Source of the DNA: a bacterium
GTDB lineage: Bacteria; Spirochaetota; UBA4802; UBA5550
DNA length: 28,978 bases
Assembly (NCBI GenBank): GCA_024224995.1
Contig: JAAENB010000858.1
Location: 1-28,978 of the forward strand
Direction: 5' to 3'
This document shows positions 15,428 to 24,237 of this stretch, one piece after another. Below the pieces are notes generated by a model, which did no database searches, was not told the DNA's origin, and was given only the letters and a program-made list of their open reading frames with translations. A program made the translations under genes and the position numbers. Positions within the stretch are counted from its first letter, which is position 1. The number at the start of each line of letters is the position of its first letter.

Positions 15428-16522
15428 ATGAAAGATAAACCCCGGGTAATAAAAAGAATCAAGGATGATGCCCTTGAATATGTAATTTATTTATTCAAAG
15501 AATTCATTGATTATTTGAACTATGTAAATGCCTTTTTTATCGGTATTATAATTAATTATCTCTCAGATGGTACACTCTTCGGTAAAATATCTCCTTTTTT
15601 AATACCGGTACTGGTCCAATCCTTTTCAAAGTCCGTTATTCGATTCAAGTTCAGGCACATGAAGCGCTTACTTCAGCTTCCATCGGAAAGAAGTGACCCG
15701 GTTTTTATTATGGATGAGAATGGCGAGGTTATTCTCTCTCCCGGAATAACAAGAAGGAAATTCAAAATTTTTGATGTGAAAAATATTATCGATTTCATTG
15801 GGCAGGAAGGTTTTAACAAGATAGATGATTACATTAAGAAAATATCGGAAAATAAGAACCCGGTTCCCGGTGAAGCGGTTGAAGTATATTCGGATATTAA
15901 TAACCACTGGTACGAAGTAACGGTGAAGCCTATAAAAAAAGCGTCAGATGATAAAAAGGAGTTTTTAGTCTGGTTTACGAATATAACAGCAAAAAAAGGT
16001 TATGAAAAGAAACTGGCTGATTTAAATCGTTTTAGCGGTGAAATTTATTCCCTGGTAAATACGAATATCAAAAGGAATGATATATATTTCTTATTCGCGA
16101 GATTTATGCTGAAGCAGGATTATAAAGGTGTATTTTTTACACAAATGGACAACAACAATAATTTACAGGGATATATTTTTAAAGATGTTGGGGTTATTAA
16201 GAGGTCAAAACTGGTTACCATACCGGTTGAATCACCCGCTCCTGTTACGTCATCCAGGAAAAAGTTGAAAATTGTTACGGACTCGATTGAGTCATTTGAT
16301 TCAAGAGAAGAGTTCGAAAGGATTTATCCCTTTGATGAGAAGGTTAAGAAATTTTTGAATTTCGATATTAATAATTTCATAAATTATCATCATGGTGAAA
16401 TTTCAATAATAATATTTAATAAAAAAGATCGAATAACCGGTTATGATGGAATATTTATGCAAATAATGGTAAACAACGCCAGAACTGCTCTTGACCTGTT
16501 AAAGAATATTTCAAAGAAATAA
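15428..16522 (+). CDS. membrane-associated PAS sensor protein without a recognisable output domain
   Basis: In this 364-residue protein, residues 33-66 are hydrophobic and may form one or two membrane segments. Residues 88-190 form a PAS domain (DPVFIMDENGEVILSPG at its start, HWYEVTVKPIKK and FLVWFTNITAKK at its end). Residues 200-360 look like a GAF-type or related alpha/beta sensor domain (YKGVFFTQMDNNNNLQGYIF, GEISIIIFNKK). No histidine kinase, GGDEF, EAL, cyclase or helix-turn-helix output is present and the gene is complete, so it probably works through a partner protein, or the C-terminal part is an unrecognised output. Its 3' end overlaps the convergent ADP-ribosylglycohydrolase gene by 12 bp. 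Confidence 0.7.
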   Translation: MKDKPRVIKRIKDDALEYVIYLFKEFIDYLNYVNAFFIGIIINYLSDGTLFGKISPFLIPVLVQSFSKSVIRFKFRHMKRLLQLPSERSDPVFIMDENGEVILSPGITRRKFKIFDVKNIIDFIGQEGFNKIDDYIKKISENKNPVPGEAVEVYSDINNHWYEVTVKPIKKASDDKKEFLVWFTNITAKKGYEKKLADLNRFSGEIYSLVNTNIKRNDIYFLFARFMLKQDYKGVFFTQMDNNNNLQGYIFKDVGVIKRSKLVTIPVESPAPVTSSRKKLKIVTDSIESFDSREEFERIYPFDEKVKKFLNFDINNFINYHHGEISIIIFNKKDRITGYDGIFMQIMVNNARTALDLLKNISKK

Positions 16523-17470
16523 CCGGGTACTCTGATATTCAACTACAGTACGCTTGACCTGATATAATTTAAGAGCAATATCTTTCAGAAGTGAACTGTT
16601 TTCTATTCGCTCAATCCACGCGGGCGGTATCGCGTCGATACCGAGATAAGCCCCGGATATTGAACCGCCGATACAGGCGATGGAGTCTGAATCGCCGTTG
16701 GTATTGGCTCCCCTGAGAACACAGGCTTTGTAATCATCGGGATATTTGAGAAAACAATAAAGACTCAAGACCAGGGCCTCGTCTCCAACCCAGCCTTCTC
16801 CAAGAAATTTAAGTGCTTCCTCTTCATCTTTCCAGGCAAGGCATCGCTCAAGCCGCTGCATACAGGCATCAGCTTCAGGAGATATTCCCCCCATGGCGTC
16901 TTTTAAGAGAGGAATAAAATTATCGGGATTCTCTCCATCAAGAGCCAGCTTAACAGCAAAAGCCGCGCCTATTGCGGCGGCGTCTGCCCTGGGGTTGTTA
17001 TGAGTACAGATTCCTGTGGCGCTCGCTGCTTCTATTAATTTCTTTTCATCATGCTGATAGAGATATCCCACGGGACTGACCCGCATGGCAGATCCGCACC
17101 CCGGTCTGGCCAAACCGCTTTCTTTCCAGTGCATGCCGTCAATCATATTTTTCACGCCGCCGAGACAGGTATTTCCCGGCGCTCTATCTTCCGCGTGCAG
17201 GTACCAGTCAATAAATTGCGTCTTCACCTCTTCCATAATCCTGTCAAGGCTTCCCGTACCCTCCTCTATGAGCGCCTCAGCGACACAAAGAGTCATCTGT
17301 GTATCATCGGAGTAAAGGGCGGACTCGGGCAGATCCTGCCTGCCCAAATTTCCGTGTATGTGCTTGATCCGGCTGAGAGAAATAAATTCATTGGGGTAGC
17401 CCAGGGCATCCCCAATAGCCAGCCCATAGATCATCCCTGTTGCTTTCCGTAAATCAGTATCTGTTGTCAT
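16511..17470 (-). CDS. ADP-ribosylglycohydrolase family protein
   Basis: The 319-residue protein has the signatures of the DraG/ARH family. These are the N-terminal GLAIGDALGYPNEF (16-29), the metal-site YSDDTQMTL (Asp55, Asp56 and Thr57), GCGSAMRVSPVGYLY (124-138), and the C-terminal NTNGDSDSIACIGGSISGAYLG with Asp260, Asp262 and Ser263 completing the two-metal centre. Members remove ADP-ribose from proteins or nucleic acids, or cleave related ribosyl compounds. The ATG at 17470 has GGAGG 10 nt upstream and begins the conserved fold; the frame runs open to 17557 but those codons show no homology-like features. No DraT-like ADP-ribosyltransferase gene is nearby. Confidence 0.93.
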   Translation of the reverse strand: MTTDTDLRKATGMIYGLAIGDALGYPNEFISLSRIKHIHGNLGRQDLPESALYSDDTQMTLCVAEALIEEGTGSLDRIMEEVKTQFIDWYLHAEDRAPGNTCLGGVKNMIDGMHWKESGLARPGCGSAMRVSPVGYLYQHDEKKLIEAASATGICTHNNPRADAAAIGAAFAVKLALDGENPDNFIPLLKDAMGGISPEADACMQRLERCLAWKDEEEALKFLGEGWVGDEALVLSLYCFLKYPDDYKACVLRGANTNGDSDSIACIGGSISGAYLGIDAIPPAWIERIENSSLLKDIALKLYQVKRTVVEYQSTRLFL

Positions 17471-17604
17471 AGCCGGAAACCTCCGTTTGGTTATTTTGTA
17501 TACATCCTTGTTATTGTGTAAGTATAATTGCAAGGAAATTAAAAAAAAATTGCGCAATATGGGATGAATTTATTTTTTTGCAACGCGAAGGCTTCAGTTT
17601 TTTT

Positions 17605-18284
17605 TTATATGCGGTAGCCTGCAAAAAAATCAAAAAATCCGGAAAAAGAATTTACCATAATGTCGCTTTCTCCATTTGGCTGCGGTAATGTCATATCCAG
17701 AATATAGGTAAAACCGGCAAAAAAACGGTCCCCGTTGTAACCGGTTGAAATCCTTAAATTGCCTTTTATAAAAGAACTTACCCGGCTTATCTCCCCTGAA
17801 CTTACCAGGCAGATTTTACCGGTAAAACCGCCTCCCATAAACAATTCCCGAAAACATCAATAAAAATGATCCGCCCCAATTATTCTGCCTTTCGGACTGG
17901 TCAAAAGAAGAACTGAAAATCATAATAATCGGTCTTTTCGTAAAGCGCTTCATCGTCTGAAGTTCCCGGTATGGTTCTTTGAAATGAAAGCCTGAATATA
18001 TTATACGAGACGCCAAGTCCTCCGGCAAGACTAAAGTTTGGCATGTACACAATATACTCATCATTGCTTTTTTCTACAATATCGATAAAAAAGATGGGTA
18101 TTCTTAGAAAAGGGCGGATAATTAATCTATCACTGAAATCATCGATGTGCTGTTTTTCGGTTTGATTCTCGGTAGTCTCTTCCTTAACAGGCTCCGTTTC
18201 TACGGGATTTGCATAGGATATTCCTGTTAAAAAAACGCTTATTATTGTGAACACTATTGCAGTGAGCGCAAATTTTGATTTCAT
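17605..18284 (-). pseudogene. decayed DUF4421-family outer-membrane beta-barrel gene
   Basis: Three minus-strand frames carry consecutive pieces of one protein. Frame A (from the ATG at 18284) has a signal peptide, then DDFSDRLIIRPFLRIP, VYMPNFSLAGGLGVSYN and EKTDYYDFQ, ending at a TGA at 17903-17901. Frame B continues with SSSFDQSERQNNWGGSFLLM to a stop at 17816. Frame C gives GGGFTGKICLVSSGE, LRISTGYNGDRFFAGFTY and the terminal FFAGYRI. From my knowledge of DUF4421 proteins these match the start, the QSERQ..SGGSFLL middle and the GYN..FFAG end of the family. Sequence between YDFQ and the QSERQ segment, and again before the last piece, appears deleted as well as out of frame. At least two indels and probable internal deletions make it non-functional. 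The wider gap 17471-17604 shows nothing else. Confidence 0.75.
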
Positions 18285-18341
18285 AGTGTTATCTTTGAAA
18301 CAATGTCTACTGCGTCAACTATTTTTTATTTGTTTATTTAT

Positions 18342-18370
18342 TTGACATTTTTATCGATTGCTTCTATATT
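18342..18370 (+). promoter_or_regulatory. promoter of the CGC-protein/DUF362 pair
   Basis: Near-consensus TTGACA (18342-18347), 17-bp spacer, TATATT (18365-18370). The start codon at 18398 follows 27 bp later, with AAGAGA upstream. Confidence 0.7.
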
Positions 18371-18397
18371 AGATATGAATAAAAAAAGAGATACCAT

Positions 18398-18805
18398 ATG
18401 GATAAAGAAAAAATCAAATTATTTGTACGAAGTACACTTGGCTGCGGCTGTTCCGAAGAAGTCTTTTCTGTTATTGATTGCCGGGAAAATGTAATGATCC
18501 ATGGAGAATTGGCGGTAAATAAAAGAATAAATATAGGGAACCGCTTATTGGTCTATATTATTAAAACCGGTGAAAATGACTATAATAACAGGGATTTTAT
18601 TGAGGATATCTTTCCGGCCTTAATACAGGCGGGAAAAGAAGAGAGAGATACTCATGGATTTAACAGGTTCAGGCTTACAATTGTTCTGGATACAATTGAT
18701 GAGAGAGCAGAGAAAGCGGGAAATATCTTTCAAAAGATGAAAGGTGATGATGAAAAGCTTCATCTCCATATAATAAAAACAGGTGAATACGCCATTTATT
18801 TTTAA
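18398..18805 (+). CDS. small protein with N-terminal CGC motif
   Basis: A 135-residue cytoplasmic protein with an N-terminal STLGCGCSEEVFSVIDC stretch (Cys16, Cys18, Cys28), then a mixed alpha/beta body with a basic-acidic helix (IDERAEKAGNIFQKMK). I recall similar uncharacterised proteins with a T-L-G-C-x-C-P-x-E-V-F start but know no function. The closely spaced cysteines could bind metal or be redox active. It lies 18 bp upstream of the DUF362 gene behind a strong promoter, so the two are probably co-transcribed and may act together. Confidence 0.75.
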   Translation: MDKEKIKLFVRSTLGCGCSEEVFSVIDCRENVMIHGELAVNKRINIGNRLLVYIIKTGENDYNNRDFIEDIFPALIQAGKEERDTHGFNRFRLTIVLDTIDERAEKAGNIFQKMKGDDEKLHLHIIKTGEYAIYF

Positions 18806-18823
18806 ATATGAGGTATAATTGTT

Positions 18824-19972
18824 ATGGGAAAAAAAGCGGAAGTTGTTGTTCTTAAAAGTTCTTACGGGAACGCAAAACAAAATATTAAAAAACTTATTGA
18901 GCTAGCGGACTATACTCCTCAGAAAGAAGGAATATTTTTAAAACCAAACCTCATGGGCAGATTTAGTTCCCGTTCGGGCATTGTCACGTCTGTTAAACTG
19001 GTTGAGGCTGTTGTTTTGTATTTTCGGGAGAACTACCCCAATAAAGAAATAATAATCGGTGACGGATCTCCAAGACCCGATGAAATGGAGACGATTTTTA
19101 AAAAAAGCGGGTACCGAAAGCTTGCGGACAAATATGGTATTACACTGCTGAACATTGACGAAGCGCCCTGCAAAGAATACCCTTCGGAATATGGTTCCTT
19201 AAAACTTCCCGCGCTTCTTGAAACCCATGAGTATATTAATATAGCAAAACTAAAAACACATTCCCAGACCACGGCAACTATCTGCATAAAAAATCAGAAG
19301 GGGATTTTGCCCATACAGACCAAAAAAGCCTTCCACTGCAATCATGAACTCGCCAGCGCGATACAGGTTCTCGCTGAGGCAATACAGCCCGATCTTAATA
19401 TCCTTGATGCAATAACAGCGCTTGAAGGCACGGGGCCTGCTGCTTTTGGAACGCGAAAAAAGGTCAACTGTCTCCTTGTATCTAAAAATTTGTATGCAAT
19501 AGATAATGCCGCAGTTACCATAATGGGCTTTGATATTAATGATGTTGCCCATATACCGGAGTTTACCGATTATGATGTACTGGGTGACAACCTGGCCGAT
19601 TTTATTTCCCCTTTTAAAAAAGCCGATCCTTTCATTAAATCGACGCCCTTAAATACGAATATTTATTTTGATAAATCGTGCTGCTCTTTTTGCGCCGTAG
19701 CGTTTGAAAATGCCTTTGAAATGAACCTGTCAAATATGAGCTTCCTCTTGAAAATGCTCATGCCCTGGAATAAGAAGAGTCAAAAAAATGTATTTCTGGG
19801 CAAGAACGAACCACTCTGGAAGGGCGATGAAAATATCATCACTGTTGGTGACTGCACCAGGGAATATTCGAAGAAGTTGAACCTGCCAACTGTCAAAGGC
19901 TGCCCCCCGTCAATAAAAGATATTCAGAAAGGGATGCTTAATGCCTCCGGATATCTAAAAAAATATAAATAG
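18824..19972 (+). CDS. DUF362 domain protein
   Basis: The 382-residue protein matches the DUF362 family: FLKPNLMGRFSSRSGIVTS (38-56), IIIGDGSPRPDE (76-87), INIAKLKTHSQTTATICIKNQKG (138-160), and LNILDAITALEGTGP (191-205). The C-terminal part holds C286C287xxC290 and two further cysteines (Cys344 in GDCTREYSKK, Cys360 in VKGCPPS), which could bind an iron-sulfur cluster or zinc. The biochemical role of DUF362 proteins is unknown; many occur in anaerobes with redox genes. GAGG lies about 9 nt before the ATG. It is the second gene of a two-gene unit ended by the terminator at 19972-20017. Confidence 0.9.
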   Translation: MGKKAEVVVLKSSYGNAKQNIKKLIELADYTPQKEGIFLKPNLMGRFSSRSGIVTSVKLVEAVVLYFRENYPNKEIIIGDGSPRPDEMETIFKKSGYRKLADKYGITLLNIDEAPCKEYPSEYGSLKLPALLETHEYINIAKLKTHSQTTATICIKNQKGILPIQTKKAFHCNHELASAIQVLAEAIQPDLNILDAITALEGTGPAAFGTRKKVNCLLVSKNLYAIDNAAVTIMGFDINDVAHIPEFTDYDVLGDNLADFISPFKKADPFIKSTPLNTNIYFDKSCCSFCAVAFENAFEMNLSNMSFLLKMLMPWNKKSQKNVFLGKNEPLWKGDENIITVGDCTREYSKKLNLPTVKGCPPSIKDIQKGMLNASGYLKKYK

Positions 19973-20017
19973 ACAAAATGGCGAATATTGTTTAAGACGA
20001 TTTTGTCAGGATTTTTT
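19972..20017 (+). terminator. terminator after the DUF362 gene
   Basis: Perfect arms GACAAAAT (19972-19979) and ATTTTGTC (20000-20007) enclose a 20-nt loop and are followed by AGGATTTTTT, a U-tract at 20012-20017. The stem begins at the last base of the stop codon. Confidence 0.75.
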
Positions 20018-20030
20018 AGTCTCCTGCGTA

Positions 20031-20076
20031 TTGACATTAGTCCAATTTTTTAGTACTTTTTTTCTATACAAGTACT
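20031..20076 (+). promoter_or_regulatory. promoter with twin AGTACT boxes
   Basis: TTGACA (20031-20036), 17 bp, TACTTT (20054-20059). Two copies of the 6-bp palindrome AGTACT (20052-20057 and 20071-20076) lie 19 bp apart start to start, one on the -10 box and one around the start site. This is a plausible repressor site pair for the 20116 gene. Confidence 0.45.
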
Positions 20077-20115
20077 ATTCCCAAAACAAAAAAAGGATAA
20101 AACTGAATCGTATAC

Positions 20116-21093
20116 ATGGAAAATTCAAAAAAAATGAGCATACTTAATAATTACAACACTGAAAGTGAAAAGTTTTTAGGGCAGGTTCTCCGATCCTTTC
20201 CTGAAATAAGTAAGGTTGAATCTATTTTTAATACCGTTACTCAACAAGATTTTATAGAACTTGTTAAAGCAATAATTGATACAAATGACCATGACATTAC
20301 TCAGAGGTTTTTATATTTTCTTTTCCTCTTTCGGGACATGGAACATATTCAGGATTATTTGAATTCCAAAGAATTCGATATTGATCTGCTTGAAAAATTT
20401 GTCTTTTTTGTTCATGGATATTATACAATCAATGGATACTCTGCTGAATGGATTTTTGAAAAAATCTTTTACTTTGTAAACAATGAAAGACTTTTAGACC
20501 TGGTTTTATATTCCAAATTTATTGCCAATGATAAAATGTTATTATTCATTATTTTATCTGAATTCAATGTTGATGTATTGGATAAATATTTCGCGCATAT
20601 AACAGATATGAATCTATTTACCTCTAACTTTTTAAAACTGCCCGAAGAAATACTAAGATCAATCATCGCAAAAAATTATCGACTGTTTGAATATATCATG
20701 CTTATTGTTTCAGTTTCAGCTGTTGATGAAAAAGCATCTGAAGATTTCTATGACAAATATCGTGTTGATCTGGATTTTTTCAGTAAATTAAACGATCTTG
20801 TTGAAGAATATAACAAAAAATATACGGTTGAAAATGAGAAACACCTTCCATTTCATAAAAGGGATATGGATAGAATTTCATTTCTTGTTAATATGGTCAG
20901 GGATTTGCCGGACCTTGAAAACGCAATTGAATATTTTTACAATGAAAATATAATCATTGATGAAACGGAAAAATTTATCCTTAAAACAATTGTTTCCGAT
21001 CCAATGTATAAGTATACCTTTATCGATAACAAGGCGCAGGACAATCATGATGATTATACTGATTTTTATGATTATGATTATTATCATCATTGA
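20116..21093 (+). CDS. predicted helical cytoplasmic protein of unknown function
   Basis: The 325-residue protein is rich in Phe, Tyr, Leu and acidic residues, has no signal peptide, and reads as a string of amphipathic helices (for example FIELVKAIIDTND, DLLEKFVFFVHGYY, SAEWIFEKIFYFVNN), possibly a helical-repeat scaffold. It ends in an unusual low-complexity tail of Asp, Tyr and His (DDYTDFYDYDYYHH) that could bind metal. I recognise no family. A purine-rich AAAGGATA lies 16 nt before the ATG, rather far; the Met at codon 7 is an alternative start. It has its own promoter and ends 2 bp from the convergent MFS gene. Confidence 0.7.
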   Translation: MENSKKMSILNNYNTESEKFLGQVLRSFPEISKVESIFNTVTQQDFIELVKAIIDTNDHDITQRFLYFLFLFRDMEHIQDYLNSKEFDIDLLEKFVFFVHGYYTINGYSAEWIFEKIFYFVNNERLLDLVLYSKFIANDKMLLFIILSEFNVDVLDKYFAHITDMNLFTSNFLKLPEEILRSIIAKNYRLFEYIMLIVSVSAVDEKASEDFYDKYRVDLDFFSKLNDLVEEYNKKYTVENEKHLPFHKRDMDRISFLVNMVRDLPDLENAIEYFYNENIIIDETEKFILKTIVSDPMYKYTFIDNKAQDNHDDYTDFYDYDYYHH

Positions 21094-21095
21094 TA

Positions 21096-22370
21096 TTATT
21101 GTTGACCGGATTTGCCGGAAAAATCGGTTTTTATACTGGAGAGCAGTGTAAAAAAAATAAGAATTGCCGAAATGATGAAGAGTATTTTGTATGAATTCCC
21201 CTGAAGCCATGAGAAATGATCCAGGAATTTGCCGTAAACAAGGGGCAGGGTTACACAAAAGGGCAGGGTAAGGAGCGGGGCAACTGCGAAGTAACTTGTG
21301 GAGTCCCGGAGTCCGGAGAGTTTATTCACCGAAGGGCTTAGTATAATCATTCTTGTTCCCCTGGATGTTCCAAGCAGGAAGCTGGCCAGGAGAAAAGTCC
21401 AATAAGTATTAAATAAAACCAGTAAGAGCATTCCGCTCAATGACAAAAATTTTGAAAATATAAATTTATTTTTTAACGATAAAAACCCCAGGGTGCCAAG
21501 GAGTATATTAACGGTAATGGAACCGCAATAGATCATGGCAACAAACATACCCGCGGCAGTGGCCGGATCAATATCACAATATGTTGTTGCGTAATTGGCG
21601 TAAAATGATACTACGGTGACTACGATAAAAAAATTAAGATCACCTCCCAGGAAAAACAGGAAATTCTTATTTTTTAATATATGACGGATAGATTCAATAG
21701 TATGCTTAAAAAACGATTCCTCCTTTTGCTGAATATCTCCCGATTCAACAGATTGTTCCCTTGTGACAAAGAAGAAAAGTGAACCAAGTGAAAAGACCAG
21801 GCCCACACCCAGGAACATGAGCGCCGATGAGTGCAGTGAAAATGAGTATTCCTCAACAATTTTTACAATACAAAGACTGCTTATGAGCCTGGCGCTATTT
21901 TGCGAAATCATCATAACACTGAGTCCCTGTACGCTTTTTTCTTCGGAAAATAACCTGATGAGAAAATTAAGCCATACCGGTATGGTCATGCCAACGCATA
22001 TGGAAAAAACCGCGTAAGAAATAAAGAAGACAGGAAGCATGCTGCCTGTTTCTCCAAAGAGATACAGGCAGCATCCAAAAAAGAGAATGGATACTGAAGA
22101 GACCGCATGCAGTATAATAACCGCTTTTCGTTTATATTCAAGGTGCGAGGTAAGATAACTTGATAGCAGGGCAAACAGTGAAGAGCCCGCAAAGAAGAAG
22201 GCAGGGATGAGTCCTATAGCTAAACTTGAAGCGCCCATTTCTTTTAAGAAAAGCTGCAAAAATGTTGATTCAATAATAACAGGAAGCCCCAGGCCCCACA
22301 GGAATTCAGCCCCGGCTATACCCAGAGCGTTTTTTCGAAAATATGTATCAATATGTTGATTATTATTCAT
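21096..22370 (-). CDS. major facilitator superfamily transporter
   Basis: The 424-residue membrane protein has about 12 hydrophobic segments, a central cytoplasmic loop (about residues 205-235, REQSVESGDIQQKEES), and the loop motif YLTSHLEYKRKAVI after helix 2, which resembles the MFS loop signature without its usual Gly and Asp. It is therefore a secondary transporter; substrate unknown. No good ribosome binding site precedes the ATG. It is divergent from the Kef-type antiporter gene with a 226-bp gap that contains a 31-nt palindrome. Confidence 0.85.
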   Translation of the reverse strand: MNNNQHIDTYFRKNALGIAGAEFLWGLGLPVIIESTFLQLFLKEMGASSLAIGLIPAFFFAGSSLFALLSSYLTSHLEYKRKAVIILHAVSSVSILFFGCCLYLFGETGSMLPVFFISYAVFSICVGMTIPVWLNFLIRLFSEEKSVQGLSVMMISQNSARLISSLCIVKIVEEYSFSLHSSALMFLGVGLVFSLGSLFFFVTREQSVESGDIQQKEESFFKHTIESIRHILKNKNFLFFLGGDLNFFIVVTVVSFYANYATTYCDIDPATAAGMFVAMIYCGSITVNILLGTLGFLSLKNKFIFSKFLSLSGMLLLVLFNTYWTFLLASFLLGTSRGTRMIILSPSVNKLSGLRDSTSYFAVAPLLTLPFCVTLPLVYGKFLDHFSWLQGNSYKILFIISAILIFFTLLSSIKTDFSGKSGQQ

Positions 22371-22450
22371 AGGTTTATTTCAAAGAAGTGTTTATCTTTT
22401 GAATTTCCCGGTGATTAATCAAGGATCTTTTTGTGTATGGAAATTAATTT

Positions 22451-22481
22451 ACCTCAGAGCTCTTTTAAAGAGCTCTGAGGT
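22451..22481 (+). repeat. 31-nt perfect hairpin, copy 1 (upstream of antiporter)
   Basis: Fifteen-bp perfect arms (ACCTCAGAGCTCTTT and its complement) around a single central T. The 31 nt are identical to copy 2 at 24280-24310. A T-run (22487-22492) follows five bases later, giving a terminator shape on the plus strand, although no plus-strand gene ends here. It lies between divergent start codons, just upstream of the antiporter promoter. Confidence 0.85.
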
Positions 22482-22499
22482 GCCGGTTTTTTAAAATAA

Positions 22500-22528
22500 T
22501 TGACTAATATTGTTTTTTCATGTACCTT
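22500..22528 (+). promoter_or_regulatory. promoter of the antiporter gene
   Basis: TTGACT (22500-22505), 17-bp spacer, TACCTT (22523-22528), about 68 bp before the ATG and directly after the T-run of the hairpin. Confidence 0.4.
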
Positions 22529-22596
22529 GTTATGAGCGCAAATCCCGGAATAAGAATATTGCTGTATTATAATATCGCAACAAAAAGGAAAAAACA

Positions 22597-24237
22597 ATGC
22601 AAGAGTTTGTTTACATCAAAGATCTCGTCATTATTTTCGCCCTGGCAATCGTCATTGTTACTCTGCTCCATCGTCTTAAGATTCCCGCCATCGCAGCCTT
22701 TATTCTTTCGGGGATGATAATCGGTCCCAAAGGGATTGGACTCATTGATGATATGCACCAGGTTGAAGTGCTGGCAGAAGTAGGGGTGGCTCTTCTCCTC
22801 TTTAGCATTGGTTTGGAATTATCATTAGAAAGTATTAAAAAGCTCTATAAGCCCATTCTTTTTGGCGGACTTTTACAGGTTGGTTTATCCATTGGATTAG
22901 GCACACTTATTTCTTACTCTTTAGATTTGAGTGTATCATCAGCGCTCATGGTGGGATTTATCGTAACCCTTTCTTCAACGGCAATTGTGCTGCGGGGACT
23001 GGAATCACGGGGGGAGGTCGATGCCCCGCACGGCCGTTTAACCCTGGGAATCCTGATTTTTCAGGATATGGCTGTTATACCCATGATGCTCATTATTCCG
23101 CTTTTAAGAGCAGACGCTCAAAGCGGTTATACGGTATTTTTTGTATTAGGGAAGGCCCTGGTTGTGGTTGTGGCAGTATTCCTGGCATCACGGATACTTG
23201 TTCCTAAGATACTTGCGTTTGTTACCAAAACAAGACAGCGTGAACTGTTTAACATGACTGTCATTTTAATTTGTTTGGGCACAGCATGGTTCACCTCCCT
23301 TGCCGGGATATCACTGGGACTTGGCGCGTTCCTGGCTGGAATTGTTGTGGCAGACTCACAATATAAACATCAGGCTGTCTCTGATTTGATATCAATCAAA
23401 GATCTTTTCACTTCGCTTTTCTTTATCTCCGTGGGCATGCTTCTTGCCCCCTCTCTCTTATTGAAAAATAGTCTCTTCATTGTACTGCTCCTGGCGGCGG
23501 TTATTGCCGGAAAATTTATAATCGTTTTTATCACGGCCGTTATTATGCGGTTGCCATTACGGGTGGCTATTTTAGCTTCTATTTCACTTGCCCAAATTGG
23601 AGAGTTTTCTTTTCTCTTAATTGGCACCATTCAAAAAAACGCCATGTTAGAAAACGAACTCATTAATAACCTCATCGCTGTTGCAATTCTATCCATGTTT
23701 CTAACTCCCTTTCTTATCACCCTGGGCCCCCGTCTGGCTGCCGGAGCGGTTAAAATAAAGGTGCTTAATAAGCTCTTAAGCGTACCAACAGCCTTAGACG
23801 CCTGTTGTGAAGGCAAAGAATGGGAAGACCATGTGATAATTGCCGGTTACGGTTATACTGGGGCGACTATCGCGCAGCTCTTGAGAAAAAGCGCCGCTCA
23901 ATACCTGGTAGTTGATCTTAATATCGAGAATATTATCAAAGCAAAAAAGAATGGCGATCCTGCTTTTTTTGGTGATGTAACTTCACAGGATGTATTGGAC
24001 GAGTTAGCCATTGAAAAAGCACGGGAACTCGTTCTGGTTATAAACGATCAAAGTGCTGTGGAGAGATCCATAAAAGCAGCCCGGACATTAGCGCCCGGTC
24101 TCTCCATCATCGCTCGTACCCGGTACATTCAGGAGATTGAACCGCTTATGGCAGCAGGCGCAACCAGGGTCATTGCGGCAGAGAAAGAATCAGCCGAGGC
24201 TTTAGCGCTCCATGTTATTAATATATATAAATCGTAA
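22597..24237 (+). CDS. Kef-type monovalent cation:proton antiporter (CPA2) with RCK_N domain
   Basis: The 546-residue protein has an N-terminal membrane domain of about 12-13 segments (1-385) with the CPA2 hallmarks: PAIAAFILSGMIIGP (30-44), GLELSLESIKKL, the ion-site pair Gln156-Asp157 in LIFQDMAVIP, GISLGLGAFLAGIVVADS (237-254) and ASISLAQIGEFSFL (327-340). Residues 411-530 are a cytoplasmic RCK_N/TrkA-N nucleotide-binding domain with the Rossmann loop GYGYTG (417-422). It should exchange K+ or Na+ for protons under control of a bound nucleotide. No C-terminal TrkA_C domain follows. AAAGGA precedes the ATG. Confidence 0.93.
   Translation: MQEFVYIKDLVIIFALAIVIVTLLHRLKIPAIAAFILSGMIIGPKGIGLIDDMHQVEVLAEVGVALLLFSIGLELSLESIKKLYKPILFGGLLQVGLSIGLGTLISYSLDLSVSSALMVGFIVTLSSTAIVLRGLESRGEVDAPHGRLTLGILIFQDMAVIPMMLIIPLLRADAQSGYTVFFVLGKALVVVVAVFLASRILVPKILAFVTKTRQRELFNMTVILICLGTAWFTSLAGISLGLGAFLAGIVVADSQYKHQAVSDLISIKDLFTSLFFISVGMLLAPSLLLKNSLFIVLLLAAVIAGKFIIVFITAVIMRLPLRVAILASISLAQIGEFSFLLIGTIQKNAMLENELINNLIAVAILSMFLTPFLITLGPRLAAGAVKIKVLNKLLSVPTALDACCEGKEWEDHVIIAGYGYTGATIAQLLRKSAAQYLVVDLNIENIIKAKKNGDPAFFGDVTSQDVLDELAIEKARELVLVINDQSAVERSIKAARTLAPGLSIIARTRYIQEIEPLMAAGATRVIAAEKESAEALALHVINIYKS

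Noticed and set aside
17471..17557. N-terminal extension of the ADP-ribosylglycohydrolase
   Set aside because: GGAGG and the conserved fold both support the start at 17470.
21049..21093. GAT/TAT microsatellite near the stop of the 20116 gene
   Set aside because: It is the coding sequence of the Asp/Tyr/His tail, not an independent repeat, though it may be variable.
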